Below are positions 1 through 7,826 of a stretch of 64,000 bases of DNA, one piece after another. The stretch is from Alphaproteobacteria bacterium. GTDB taxonomy: Bacteria; Planctomycetota; Phycisphaerae; UBA1845. Location of the stretch: positions 186,001 to 250,000 of the forward strand of contig JANQQE010000032.1 in assembly GCA_028285105.1 (NCBI GenBank), given 5' to 3'. Within the stretch, counting starts at the first letter, position 1. Every line of letters starts with the position of its first letter. The position numbers and the translations under genes are program-made. The notes below the pieces were generated by a model. The model was given only the letters and a program-made list of their open reading frames with translations, was not told the DNA's origin and did not search any database.

Positions 1-141
1 GTTCTTTACGGGCCCGGCAGCATCGAAGTCGCCCACAGGCCCAACGAGTATCTGCCCAAGGATCAGTTCGAGCAAGCATGGGGATCGCTTTCCGACTTTG
101 CCAGGAAATGGTGCATCGACGGTTGGCATTCGGAGGGATAA
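1..141 (+). CDS. M20 family metallopeptidase, C-terminal fragment
   Basis: The window opens inside a reading frame that runs from base 1 to a TAA at 139-141. The 46 visible residues contain the GPGSIEVAHRPNEYL stretch and a downstream acidic segment. These match the C-terminal end of ArgE/DapE-type M20 zinc hydrolases, where a Gly-Pro-Gly segment followed by an A-H-x-x-(D/N)-E motif lies near the last metal ligand. Known members remove acyl groups from amino acids or peptides (acetylornithine deacetylase, succinyl-diaminopimelate desuccinylase). The substrate cannot be told from this fragment. The stop lies only 6 bases before the HutF-like gene, so the two are probably co-transcribed, which hints at an amino-acid or acyl-amino-acid substrate. 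The start and the rest of the protein are outside the window. Confidence 0.7.
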   Translation, partial: VLYGPGSIEVAHRPNEYLPKDQFEQAWGSLSDFARKWCIDGWHSEG

Positions 142-147
142 TGAAAC

Positions 148-1440
148 ATGGTGCCATCCAATGTCATCGAAGCCGACCTGACCTGGTTCAATGGGTCGTT
201 TGAACCGCGCATCCAGGTGGTCACCGACGCAAACGGTTTGATCGAACAGGTAGGGTATCTCGACTTGCAACCGACGATGAGGCTGGAAGGGAAGGCACTG
301 CTGCCGGGCATGGTCAACGCGCACAGTCATGCCTTCCAGCGCGGTCTGCGTGGGTTTGGCGAAACGTTTCCAAAGGGAGCGGGCAGTTTCTGGACCTGGC
401 GCGAGGCGATGTACGAACTCGTCGAGTGCCTGGAAGCCGAAGAGTTTCAAAACATCTGCCGCATGGCGTTCGAGGAAATGCTGCGACAGGGTATCACCAC
501 CGTCGGCGAGTTTCATTACTTTCATCACAGTCCAACCGCGCCCGATCTGTTGTTCGACGATCTCGTGTTGGCCGCGGCAGACGAAGCGGGAATTCGGATC
601 GTTTTGTTGGAGACGTTCTATGCGCATGGCGGATTTGGCGAACCGTTAACTGGCGGACAGCGACGCTTCGCCACGCCCGATGTCGAGAGTTTCTTGAACC
701 ATGTCGATCAATTGCGCGAGAAGTACGAATCAAACCTGTGTCGCATCGGATTGGCCGCCCACAGCCTCCGAGCGGCCAACCCGGACGAGATTGCGGAACT
801 GTTGGCGTACGCCCAAAGACACAAGATGGTGCTGCACATGCACGTCGAAGAACAACGGCAGGAAATCGAAGCGTGCAAAAAAGCCCACGGCAATACGCCG
901 ATCGAGTTGCTGCTCGATCGTCAATTGCTCGATGGGTCGGTTACATTGGTTCACTGCACCCACACTTCGGCAAAGGTGATCGACCAAGTGGCGGACACGG
1001 GGGCGTCGATCAGCATTTGCCCGACAACGGAAGGTAACTTAGCCGACGGTATCGCTGACGTTCCGGCGATGATGAAAGCCAATACATCAGTCTGCCTTGG
1101 CACCGATTCCAACGCCCGCATCAGCATGAACGAAGAAATGCGCTGGCTGGAATACGTGCAGCGCGTCCGCCAAGAAAAGCGCGGTGTGTGCGTAGGCGAA
1201 TCGGGCCACAACGCAGAAAGACTGTTCGAGTGCGCCACCACCGCCGGCGCAAAATCGCTGGGCATAAAAGCCGGCAAGATTGCCACAGGCACAAGCGCCG
1301 ACCTGATCGTATTAGACACGCAAGGCATCTCGCTACTCGGCGCAACAGCAGAAACCCTGCTGCCAGCATTCGTCTTAGGAGCCGACCGAGGAAGCATCAC
1401 AAGAACCTGCATCGCCGGTCAATGGCACGAGTGGCGCTGA
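148..1440 (+). CDS. hutF: HutF-like formimidoylglutamate deiminase (amidohydrolase)
   Basis: 430 residues, an amidohydrolase-superfamily TIM barrel with a short beta-sandwich at both ends. Visible metal and active-site elements are the H59-x-H61 pair in NAHSHAFQRG, the FHYFHH motif after GITTVGE (typical of HutF), HMHVEE near residue 230, a conserved His in LVHCTHTS, and the catalytic Asp in LGTDSNARIS. SFWTWREAMY is another HutF-typical stretch. Known family members hydrolyse N-formimino-L-glutamate to N-formyl-L-glutamate and ammonia in five-step histidine degradation. A GGAGGG ribosome site lies 11 bases before the ATG; an ATG at 141 is out of frame. The gene follows the M20 peptidase by 6 bases. 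No hutH, hutU, hutI or hutG is seen nearby, so a related deiminase (for example of the TRZ/ATZ branch) remains possible. Confidence 0.75.
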   Translation: MVPSNVIEADLTWFNGSFEPRIQVVTDANGLIEQVGYLDLQPTMRLEGKALLPGMVNAHSHAFQRGLRGFGETFPKGAGSFWTWREAMYELVECLEAEEFQNICRMAFEEMLRQGITTVGEFHYFHHSPTAPDLLFDDLVLAAADEAGIRIVLLETFYAHGGFGEPLTGGQRRFATPDVESFLNHVDQLREKYESNLCRIGLAAHSLRAANPDEIAELLAYAQRHKMVLHMHVEEQRQEIEACKKAHGNTPIELLLDRQLLDGSVTLVHCTHTSAKVIDQVADTGASISICPTTEGNLADGIADVPAMMKANTSVCLGTDSNARISMNEEMRWLEYVQRVRQEKRGVCVGESGHNAERLFECATTAGAKSLGIKAGKIATGTSADLIVLDTQGISLLGATAETLLPAFVLGADRGSITRTCIAGQWHEWR

Positions 1441-1455
1441 TAAGACGACGCCATT

Positions 1456-1485
1456 CGTAGGGTGCGTCCCGGATGCACTTGTTAG
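1456..1485 (+). repeat. REP-like palindromic repeat, left copy
   Basis: A 30-base element beginning CGTAGGGTGCGTCCCGGATG. It is an imperfect palindrome (GGTGCGTCC against GGATGCACT). An inverted copy lies at 2661-2692, agreeing at 26 of 30 bases, with only C/T or G/A differences. The two copies face each other across the zinc-ribbon gene pair. Confidence 0.7.
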
Positions 1486-1494
1486 GTTTCGCCA

Positions 1495-2052
1495 ATGATC
1501 AATTGCCCCAAATGCGGCTATTCACTCGAAGGCCTGCCCGAGGTTCATGTCTGTCCAGAGTGCGGGCTGGACTATTACGGGGAGACACTTTGTTTAGAGT
1601 TTAAGGCGCACTCGGATTCGTGGAGGACCATCGCATTGACAGTGGTGGGAACTTCATGGATCGCGCTGGTCCCGGCGTATCGCGCCCAATCTTACTGGAA
1701 GCTCGTTTTTCTCCTCTGGTTGTTTGCTGTGGTTTTTAGAATAATTGCCCACATGTATCGATCGATGCCCGAGAACCAGGGAGAATTCATTGTCGATCGC
1801 AAAGGAATCCGGATGTCGCGCCCAAAGCGTGGCTCCAAGTTCATCGCGATTTCAATCATCAAACGAGCCAATTACAGTATTTGGACCGGACGGCTCGTAT
1901 TGTTTGGACACGACGCTCAGAAACTGCTCTCCATTCAGTATTGGGAACTGGGGGGACAAGCGAATGCAAAAAAATGTGCCCAGAGGATCAACAGTCTTAT
2001 TGTCGCGAAGCAGTCGTTAGATAGCCCCGGCGGAATCAATGACAGTAGCTAG
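1495..2052 (+). CDS. N-terminal zinc-ribbon membrane protein, copy 1
   Basis: 185 residues, no assigned function. Residues 1-30 form a four-Cys zinc ribbon, CPKCGYSLEGLPE followed by CPECGLDY. Two hydrophobic segments (about residues 46-60 and 66-84) should cross the membrane. The soluble C-terminal half (about 95-175) resembles bacterial PH-like domains: FIVDRKGIRM, then IAISIIKRANYSIWTGRLVL and a helix containing CAQRINSLI. It is a tandem paralogue of the next gene, which begins 7 bases after this stop and has the same order of parts. Short CPxCGY membrane proteins of this kind are common in Planctomycetota and mostly uncharacterised. No clear ribosome site precedes the ATG. The gene pair is flanked by inverted repeats at 1456 and 2661. 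Confidence 0.75.
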   Translation: MINCPKCGYSLEGLPEVHVCPECGLDYYGETLCLEFKAHSDSWRTIALTVVGTSWIALVPAYRAQSYWKLVFLLWLFAVVFRIIAHMYRSMPENQGEFIVDRKGIRMSRPKRGSKFIAISIIKRANYSIWTGRLVLFGHDAQKLLSIQYWELGGQANAKKCAQRINSLIVAKQSLDSPGGINDSS

Positions 2053-2059
2053 ACTTAAG

Positions 2060-2617
2060 ATGAACCAATGTCCCAAATGCGACTATACGCTCGAAGGCCT
2101 GCCGGAGGATTATGTCTGTCCAGAGTGCGGGTTGGAGTATCATGGCGATACGACTTTTGTGCGGCTTAGCTCTCCGAGTTCCAGGTGGATTGTGTTGCTG
2201 CTTGGAGCGATTCTGTTTGCATGGGGAATGTGGCAACATCCTCCTGGAACTGGGATTTCAGGGAGAATGGTCATATTGCCTTTGTTGATGTTTCTCTTTC
2301 TGGCGACTCTGCTTCGATGGATTGCGAGGGTGCATCGACGGGGAAACGAAGTCTTCGTGATTGATCGGGATGGAATTCGATTAACTACGGACGATTCGGG
2401 TGCCAAGGTTTTCGCATTAAGGGAAATCAAGTGTGCAAAGTACAGTTGGTGGACCGGTCGGCTTATCGTATATGGTTTGAACGATCAACGATTGCTCTCA
2501 ATTTCGTTGATTCGATTTGAAGACGAAATCGAGTGCAGGCATTGCGCTGAGCGGATCAATACCTTGATCTTTGCGGAACGGTTTAGCGCATCGATACCGA
2601 ATGCAGGTGCCGAGTGA
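2060..2617 (+). CDS. N-terminal zinc-ribbon membrane protein, copy 2
   Basis: 185 residues from the ATG at 2060. An upstream ATG at 2039 would overlap the previous gene and add seven residues before the conserved MNQCPKC start, so 2060 is preferred by comparison with the paralogue. It has a four-Cys zinc ribbon (CPKCDYTLEGLPE, CPECGLEY), two hydrophobic segments near residues 44-60 and 71-92, then the same PH-like stretch (VFVIDRDGIRL, IKCAKYSWWTGRLIVYGL) and the terminal CAERINTLI helix. It is clearly a tandem duplicate of the preceding gene; the differences spread over the whole length suggest an old duplication. The function is unknown; a zinc-dependent interaction with a partner protein at the membrane would be a guess. 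Confidence 0.75.
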   Translation: MNQCPKCDYTLEGLPEDYVCPECGLEYHGDTTFVRLSSPSSRWIVLLLGAILFAWGMWQHPPGTGISGRMVILPLLMFLFLATLLRWIARVHRRGNEVFVIDRDGIRLTTDDSGAKVFALREIKCAKYSWWTGRLIVYGLNDQRLLSISLIRFEDEIECRHCAERINTLIFAERFSASIPNAGAE

Positions 2618-2660
2618 ATTAACAAGCGCGATAAGAATGATTCGTCGGGACAACATGACC

Positions 2661-2692
2661 GTTTAGCAGGTGCGTCCGGGACGCACCCTACG
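2661..2692 (-). repeat. REP-like palindromic repeat, right inverted copy
   Basis: On the minus strand this reads CGTAGGGTGCGTCCCGGACG and on, the inverted partner of 1456-1485. On either strand it folds into a near-perfect hairpin (GGTGCGTCC paired with GGACGCACC). It follows the zinc-ribbon pair by about 45 bases and could also end its transcription, though no T-run follows. Confidence 0.7.
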
Positions 2693-2710
2693 GTCGATCG
2701 ATTCTGTTTT

Positions 2711-4444
2711 CTACCTTGGCTGACTTAGGGTGGCCATTGATTCTGCTTCTCTTGCGGCAGCTGCTGCTCGGTCGCAGGCGGCTTGGGCGTCGAGGGCGGC
2801 GCTGTCGGCTCTTTGTCTTGCACGGTTGGCATCGTCGCGTTGGTTTTGAATTTGCGATTGGACGCTGCGGATGTCGTGTTTTGCAGAGACGACCGAGTCG
2901 CGCATGGTGGTGATTTCCTGGTGGAGGCGGCTGACCTCGGCGCGGATGGATTGGATTTCGTCGCGCACGGTGCAGATTTCTTCAAGGCCCTGTCGCGCAT
3001 CCGCCCACATCCCGTTGACTTCGCCCAACATAAAATCGGCGAAGTTTCCGATCGACAGTTCGACGTTGCTCATGGGGGCACGATTCGCATGACCACGCGA
3101 TGAGGGCTGTCTGCGCGACCTGTTTTCCGGCTGATAGCCATTCGGTTGCGGTGTCGCTCCGGATGGAATTGACTCTTCAACCGCTGCACTGTTCCTGCGC
3201 GAGGGCGATTCTCCGTGGGAAATTTCCGCAACGGCTTCATTAAAATCGGAAACCGATTCGGTCAGTGCGGCTTCGTCGGGATTGTCTGTTGCATCGCGCG
3301 CGGTTTCGGGATTCGCCGATGCGGTGTCATTGGTTTCAGTCTCGCGTGTATCTGTGGCTTTCGATTCCGGCGTATTGAGATCGGGAACCAGGCTAGCCGC
3401 AAAGCCAGCCACCGCAGATTCCCCTTCGGAACTTGACGAATTCTTGGCGATGAACTCCTCGACGAATTGGCTGTTGGCCTCCGCGTTGCTGGTTGCATCC
3501 GTGGGTTCTGCGGAAGTCTCGCTGATCGTTGCCTCGCTGGATATTTCTGCATCATTCGCGGCGACTTCCTCCGGTCGATCCTCGGCAATGACCTCGTCCG
3601 CGACGGCTTCCAATTCAGCGTCCGATGCCACTTCCTCTGAAGGCGTATCGGTGTTGGCTTGCGGTTGATTAGAGATTGCCGATTCAGCAACAGGTGCTTC
3701 AACGTTTTCGGTTGCATCGGGCGCGTCGAGATCGCTCTCTGCGAGGGCCTGCAACTCTTCCAGGTCCGACTCCATCGCCTTGAGCGCATCTTCCACGTCG
3801 TCGAACATTTCTTCGTCGCCAGTGTTCGCCAGGCCGTCAGTGTTTTCCAAGTCGCCTGCGTTTTCCAATTCGCTATAGTCATCCGAATTTGAAGTCTGAT
3901 CGGCGGAATCGACTGGATTGCCGGCTGCCAATTCTTCTTCGTTGGCTGGGTTCGAGGCATTGTGTTGATCGGTCATGTTTGTCTCGCTTTCGTCGAGGGT
4001 AGCATGTTCCCCGTCTGAACTTGGCGGTGTCAGTCCTGCTGAAAGTGCGTATGTTTTCGAGAGTTCCTGGACTCTTGACGAATTGCTTGCGGCCAGACAC
4101 GCGGCGACGTCCTGTTGAAACGTTACAGCTTCTTCGGCGATGACATCGCGGCAGATTTCCCCGACGATGTCTGGGAAATTTTGATCGATCCGTTCGATCG
4201 TACTGCTGACCTGCGGGTGAATGGCATCGACCAGAACGTTGTGCAGTTCATCGGGTGTCTTGGGGTTGTCGAATGCGGACGGGTTGGACAGCGCGATGCA
4301 GGCAAGCCGACTCTGCCCAGTTCTTACCTGGGCAAGAAATTCAAGTTCGCTGCGCAGAGCGATGAGCGCATCGCGGTCGGCAACTTCGCGCGAGACCACT
4401 TCACCGCCTTGCACCGTTTCAATTGTCAGCGGATACTCGTTCAT
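2711..4444 (-). CDS. Acidic low-complexity protein with C-terminal coiled coil
   Basis: 577 residues from the ATG at 4444 (MNEYPLTIETVQGG). The frame stays open upstream to 4537 (MMSWIRRGVQ), which would add a basic 31-residue head; either start is possible. Three parts are visible: an ordered helical N-terminus (about 1-150); a long segment (about 150-430) rich in Glu, Asp, Ala, Ser and Thr with repeated EE/SDA patterns, probably disordered; and a C-terminal helical region (about 470-577) starting near NFADFMLGEVNGMWADARQG and ending in an Ala/Arg/Asp-rich heptad pattern typical of coiled coil. No signal peptide, membrane segment or catalytic motif was recognised. It stands alone, divergent from thiE. 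A scaffold role would fit the layout, but nothing in the sequence proves it. Confidence 0.7.
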   Translation of the reverse strand: MNEYPLTIETVQGGEVVSREVADRDALIALRSELEFLAQVRTGQSRLACIALSNPSAFDNPKTPDELHNVLVDAIHPQVSSTIERIDQNFPDIVGEICRDVIAEEAVTFQQDVAACLAASNSSRVQELSKTYALSAGLTPPSSDGEHATLDESETNMTDQHNASNPANEEELAAGNPVDSADQTSNSDDYSELENAGDLENTDGLANTGDEEMFDDVEDALKAMESDLEELQALAESDLDAPDATENVEAPVAESAISNQPQANTDTPSEEVASDAELEAVADEVIAEDRPEEVAANDAEISSEATISETSAEPTDATSNAEANSQFVEEFIAKNSSSSEGESAVAGFAASLVPDLNTPESKATDTRETETNDTASANPETARDATDNPDEAALTESVSDFNEAVAEISHGESPSRRNSAAVEESIPSGATPQPNGYQPENRSRRQPSSRGHANRAPMSNVELSIGNFADFMLGEVNGMWADARQGLEEICTVRDEIQSIRAEVSRLHQEITTMRDSVVSAKHDIRSVQSQIQNQRDDANRARQRADSAALDAQAACDRAAAAAREAESMATLSQPR

Positions 4445-4833
4445 CGTGTTACCTGGGTACGCGATTGGCTTCGTGCGTCGCAGATTTGCAATCGCACGAC
4501 CGAGCCTCTGTACCCCTCGTCTGATCCATGACATCATCTCGTTTTCGACCCCAATAAGCCGGTGTATTTTCGGACAGACACCGACGTTGATAGATTTCTC
4601 GGTCGCAAGAGTCGGGTACTTTTCTTTTGAATGTGGGCGTTATTTTGGCGCTGGTGTGAATTCGCCGGTTTGGGGCGATAATATCGGTGAATCGAATCTG
4701 CCCGGAGCCGACCAATCGCCACAGCGCGGCGACCATACGCATGGTAGGCGTAAAGTGTGGTATTATCAGACCAGAAAAATCGCCGAGAACAGCGGACTTT
4801 CTGAGACGCAACGAAAACGTTATGGGGTTTAGC
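4445..4833. other. Divergent intergenic region between acidic protein gene and thiE
   Basis: About 390 bases containing the 5' ends of two divergent genes, including a possible 31-codon N-terminal extension of the left gene up to 4537. A TATTAT hexamer at 4761-4766 preceded by TGG could be an extended -10 box for thiE, but no convincing -35 is seen. CTGAGA at 4800-4805 recalls the thi box, but the rest of a TPP riboswitch is missing. Confidence 0.4.
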
Positions 4834-5883
4834 ATGGATTCATCGGTCGCGCGCATCATCGACGCCAACTTCAACCGCGCCCGCGAAGCGCTTCGAGTGA
4901 TGGAGGAGTACGCGCGGTTTGTGATCGATCATGAAGCGCTTGCGAAACGCCTCAAAGAATTGCGACATGGACTTGCTGCTGCGCTCGTCGAAACGAACCA
5001 ACTGCTGGCTGCCAGAGATACGGCTGGCGATGTGGGGACGCTCAATGAAACCGAATGCGAGTATCGACGAACCGATACCGCGTCGGTTGTTCGGGCGGCA
5101 GGCAAGCGATTGGGCGAAGCCCTTCGGGTCATCGAAGAGTACGCCAAAACCTTCGACGAGCAGTTGGCCCGCCGCGTCGAGAAGCTCCGTTATGCCGCGT
5201 ACGATGTCGAACGAGATCTAAATCTGTGCATGGAGCATTCAAATCGATTGGCTGATGTGGGTTTGTATGTACTCATCACCGAATCGATGTGCGCCAAGCC
5301 GTGGCGCGATGTGATTCGCAGCGTCACAGATGCGGTGGGTGGCTGCGTTTTCCAGATGCGCGAAAAAGGGCAGAGCGATGCAGAACTCGTGAATCGTGCC
5401 GGCGCCTTCGTGGACTGCTGCCGAAGCGCTGGGGCGGTTTCGATCATCAACGATCGATGCGACATTGCGGTTGCTACGACAGCCGACGGCGTGCATGTCG
5501 GCCAGGATGACTTGAACATTACCGCAGCTCGCAAAATCGTCGGACCGCGCCGCATCGTCGGAATCAGCACGCATTCGCTCGAACAAGCCCAAACCGCTCT
5601 TGCAATGAATCCGGATTACGTCGCTGTCGGTCCAATGTTTTCAACACCATTGAAGCCCGACAGCAAGGTAGCATCGCCCAGGTGCATGCGCGAGGTGGCT
5701 GACCTGACGTCGATTCCGAAAGTCGGGATTGGCGGGATCAATGCAGAGAACGCAGGCGAAGTTTTCGATGCCGGCGCCAATTGCGTTGCGGTGTGTTCAG
5801 CGATTATCGCGAGCGACGACCCCGGCGCGGTCAGCCGTTCAATCCTCGATGCGCGGCGACAATCGACTCAGCCCGCTGTTTGA
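4834..5883 (+). CDS. thiE: Thiamine-phosphate synthase with N-terminal extra domain
   Basis: 349 residues from the ATG at 4834 (MDSSVARIIDANFNRA); an in-frame ATG at 4822 would add four residues. The C-terminal half (about 142-340) is a ThiE TIM barrel, which joins HMP-pyrophosphate and the thiazole phosphate to make thiamine phosphate. Visible signatures are QMREKG (172-180), SIINDRCDIA, DGVHVGQDDL, VAVGPMFSTPLK and VGIGGI. The N-terminal 130 residues are an all-helical domain found on ThiE of some Cyanobacteria and Planctomycetota. It contains an internal repeat: NRAREALRVMEEYARF at 14-29 resembles KRLGEALRVIEEYAKTF at 91-107. The end overlaps the convergent aldolase gene by 53 bases. No other thi gene is nearby. 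Confidence 0.9.
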   Translation: MDSSVARIIDANFNRAREALRVMEEYARFVIDHEALAKRLKELRHGLAAALVETNQLLAARDTAGDVGTLNETECEYRRTDTASVVRAAGKRLGEALRVIEEYAKTFDEQLARRVEKLRYAAYDVERDLNLCMEHSNRLADVGLYVLITESMCAKPWRDVIRSVTDAVGGCVFQMREKGQSDAELVNRAGAFVDCCRSAGAVSIINDRCDIAVATTADGVHVGQDDLNITAARKIVGPRRIVGISTHSLEQAQTALAMNPDYVAVGPMFSTPLKPDSKVASPRCMREVADLTSIPKVGIGGINAENAGEVFDAGANCVAVCSAIIASDDPGAVSRSILDARRQSTQPAV

Positions 5884-6475
5884 TCGATGCGTAATTTTTC
5901 GCTGCGATGTCTTCAGGCGTGAATAGCGAACTCACAAACCCGACGCCAAACGCACCGGCACTTAGGATGCCCTGGAAATTCGCAGGTGTCACTCCGGCAG
6001 TCGGCAGGATTTTCAAATGTGGCAGTGGCCCCACAAGCTGTCGAACGTACTGCGCGATGTCAGCGGCTGCTGGAAACAGCTTGATGATGTCGGCACCGGA
6101 TTCGTGGGCGTGCATCATTTCGGTTGGCGAGTACGCCCCGGGAACGCTGACTGCCCCAAGGTCTCGGGTGGCTGCGATGACGCGGGCATCCGTATGCGGC
6201 GAAACGATAAAACGCGCACCGGCATCGACGGCTTGGCGTACATGATCGACGTTGAGTACCGTCCCGGCCCCCACGATGATTCGTGAATCTTCGGTAAATT
6301 TCGCAATGAGTTCCAATGCACCTGGCGTGTTCATTGTGAATTCGACCAACCGGAACCCGCCCTCGATAACGGCATTCGCGGCATCTTCGGCGCTTTGTTG
6401 ATCGGTGGTCCGCAGAATTGCGAGCAGTTTAGATTCAGTGATGCTGGCTAGTGTTTCATCATGTTCCAAAACCAT
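5831..6475 (-). CDS. eda: KDPG/KHG aldolase family protein
   Basis: 214 residues from the ATG at 6475 (MVLEHDETLASITES); the frame stays open to 6595, but the extra 40 residues do not look like this family. It is a class I aldolase of the 2-keto-3-deoxy-6-phosphogluconate / 4-hydroxy-2-oxoglutarate type, making or cleaving pyruvate plus an aldehyde through a Schiff base. Visible residues are Glu45 in VEFTMNTP (the catalytic Glu position), IVGAGTVL at 67-74, FIVSPH, and the Schiff-base Lys132 in IIKLFPA. About 210 residues is the normal family length. No Entner-Doudoroff edd gene is in the window, so the true substrate (KDPG, KDPGal or hydroxy-oxoglutarate) is open. The 3' end overlaps thiE by 53 bases on the opposite strand. 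Confidence 0.88.
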   Translation of the reverse strand: MVLEHDETLASITESKLLAILRTTDQQSAEDAANAVIEGGFRLVEFTMNTPGALELIAKFTEDSRIIVGAGTVLNVDHVRQAVDAGARFIVSPHTDARVIAATRDLGAVSVPGAYSPTEMMHAHESGADIIKLFPAAADIAQYVRQLVGPLPHLKILPTAGVTPANFQGILSAGAFGVGFVSSLFTPEDIAAKNYASIKQRAESIVAAHRGLNG

Positions 6476-6624
6476 CGTTCCCCAATTCCTTTGTCGATCC
6501 AGAGCACGAGTTTTCACAGGCCGATACTTGTTTTGAAGCGGTGCAGCGTAGCGAATGTTGCATGCATTTGAAAGATGCTTGAAGATAACCGCCAATCAGA
6601 TGCAATGGCACATCAGTCAATAGA

Positions 6625-7062
6625 TTGAGAGCCAAAGACCATGCGGTGGGGCGTCCAACATTGGGATCGTTTTTGATACAGACCGGTTGGATCGGAATTG
6701 GCGGGGCGCTGGGCAGCATGCTTCGGTTTGCCCTGGCCGCCGGCGTGCAGCGACTGGTAGGGGCTGAAAAGTTTCCAGCCGGTACAATGCTGGTCAATGT
6801 GCTGGGTTGCATGGCCATCGGATTTTTGAGTGTTCGCTTAGAAGGGTCGTCGGTCTCGCAGGTTCATCGATTGGCGCTGACTGTCGGCGTCCTCGGCGGG
6901 TTCACGACGTTCAGTTCGTTCTCGCTCAATACGATGCAGTTGGTCTTCGAGCGGCAGTACATGCTGGCCGTCTGGAATGTCGTCGGCAGCGTCGTGTTGT
7001 GCCTGCTTGGATGCTGGTTGGGATTTCGATTGGCCCGAGGCTTTGCGGGCGATCCCATCTGA
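6625..7062 (+). CDS. crcB: Fluoride ion channel FluC/CrcB
   Basis: About 145 residues. There is no ATG near the start; the candidates are TTG at 6625, GTG at 6646 and TTG at 6661, and the conserved protein begins around IGIGGALGSMLRF. Four hydrophobic helices are present. Family signatures visible are GGALGSMLRF in helix 1, GTMLVNVLGC in helix 2 (the conserved Asn) and GGFTTFSSFS in helix 3 (the Phe and Ser residues lining the pore and the central sodium site). Members form dual-topology dimers that export fluoride from the cytoplasm. One gene copy implies a homodimer. The 149-base upstream gap, shared with the divergent aldolase gene, was checked for a fluoride riboswitch and none is evident. 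Confidence 0.9.
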   Translation: MRAKDHAVGRPTLGSFLIQTGWIGIGGALGSMLRFALAAGVQRLVGAEKFPAGTMLVNVLGCMAIGFLSVRLEGSSVSQVHRLALTVGVLGGFTTFSSFSLNTMQLVFERQYMLAVWNVVGSVVLCLLGCWLGFRLARGFAGDPI

Positions 7063-7121
7063 CTTTGGAAACCACAAAGACACTTCTCATTGGTACAGAA
7101 GTCAGTGCAAAGGAAACAGGT

Positions 7122-7811
7122 TTGAATTCTTCCGATCAGGAAACCACATCGTTACCGCAAGGGAGCATCGTTGTCCCGACCATTGTCGGATTGGTGGTGG
7201 CTTCGATACTGGCGTACACGTTGCTGTCGTATGCACTTTCGCTGATTGCGATGTTGGGTTTGTTTTTCTTCATGCTGTTCGGGCTGATTATCGGTGCGGC
7301 GATGTATCGGTCGGCGAACAAATCTTCGCTTGTTCCGCGATCCCGGGCAATTCTTGCGACGGCGCTGGTGTCGTTCGTGTGTTGGTCGATCGCGGTGACC
7401 AAGGAAGCCGTCGAGTACCCGGATGATTTCGTCAATGCGGCGATCGAAAACGACAAGATTCGCAAGCCGCGGGGGAAAGTCGGCGAAATCCGCGACGAAC
7501 TGCGCGAATTCATTCACGAATACATGAAGACCGAATACCCGCCGGGCGGGATTCTGGGTTACTTTCAAATGGTGGCGACCGGTGGAACAGTGCAGTTGGA
7601 ACTGTCTACCGAGATAAGAACGATTCCGATCAAACCGCGCGTCAGCCCGCTTGTCTGGTGGATTCGGGTGTTGGTTGCGATTGTGTTGCTGTACGTGTCG
7701 ATCTGGTCGCAGGTGTCGCTCTTGACCAAGCCGCCCAAGGTGCGCGGCGAACGCGATGATCGCGAAAGCAATGATGACGAAACATCAGAAGGCGATGCGT
7801 CGGAAGATTAG
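7122..7811 (+). CDS. Membrane protein of unknown function
   Basis: 229 residues if translation starts at TTG 7122, which has AAGGA 7 bases upstream. The open frame extends far into crcB in another frame, and that part is not coding. Hydrophobic segments lie near residues 17-35 and 37-58 (LSYALSLIAMLGLFFFMLFG), with a third around 80-92 and a last one near 190-207 (WWIRVLVAIVLLYVSIW). A soluble loop of about 95 residues separates the third and fourth; the C-terminus is charged (repeated Asp/Glu/Arg) and probably disordered. The gene follows crcB by about 60 bases in the same direction and may be read with it. No family was recognised. Confidence 0.65.
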   Translation: MNSSDQETTSLPQGSIVVPTIVGLVVASILAYTLLSYALSLIAMLGLFFFMLFGLIIGAAMYRSANKSSLVPRSRAILATALVSFVCWSIAVTKEAVEYPDDFVNAAIENDKIRKPRGKVGEIRDELREFIHEYMKTEYPPGGILGYFQMVATGGTVQLELSTEIRTIPIKPRVSPLVWWIRVLVAIVLLYVSIWSQVSLLTKPPKVRGERDDRESNDDETSEGDASED

Positions 7812-7826
7812 AACGCCTCTCGCGAA

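Noticed and set aside
4790-4833. TPP riboswitch suggested by CTGAGA upstream of thiE
   Set aside because: The hexamer is only about 30 bases from the start codon and is not followed by the conserved ACCCTT and CTGATCTGGATAATGCC parts or paired arms.
6476-6624. Fluoride riboswitch upstream of crcB
   Set aside because: No GGCGATG-type 5' element or pseudoknot partner was found in the gap.
6807-7121. N-terminal extension of the membrane protein at 7122
   Set aside because: The open frame overlaps crcB out of frame and its translation is Arg-rich and unlike a protein; the TTG with AAGGA at 7122 is the better start.
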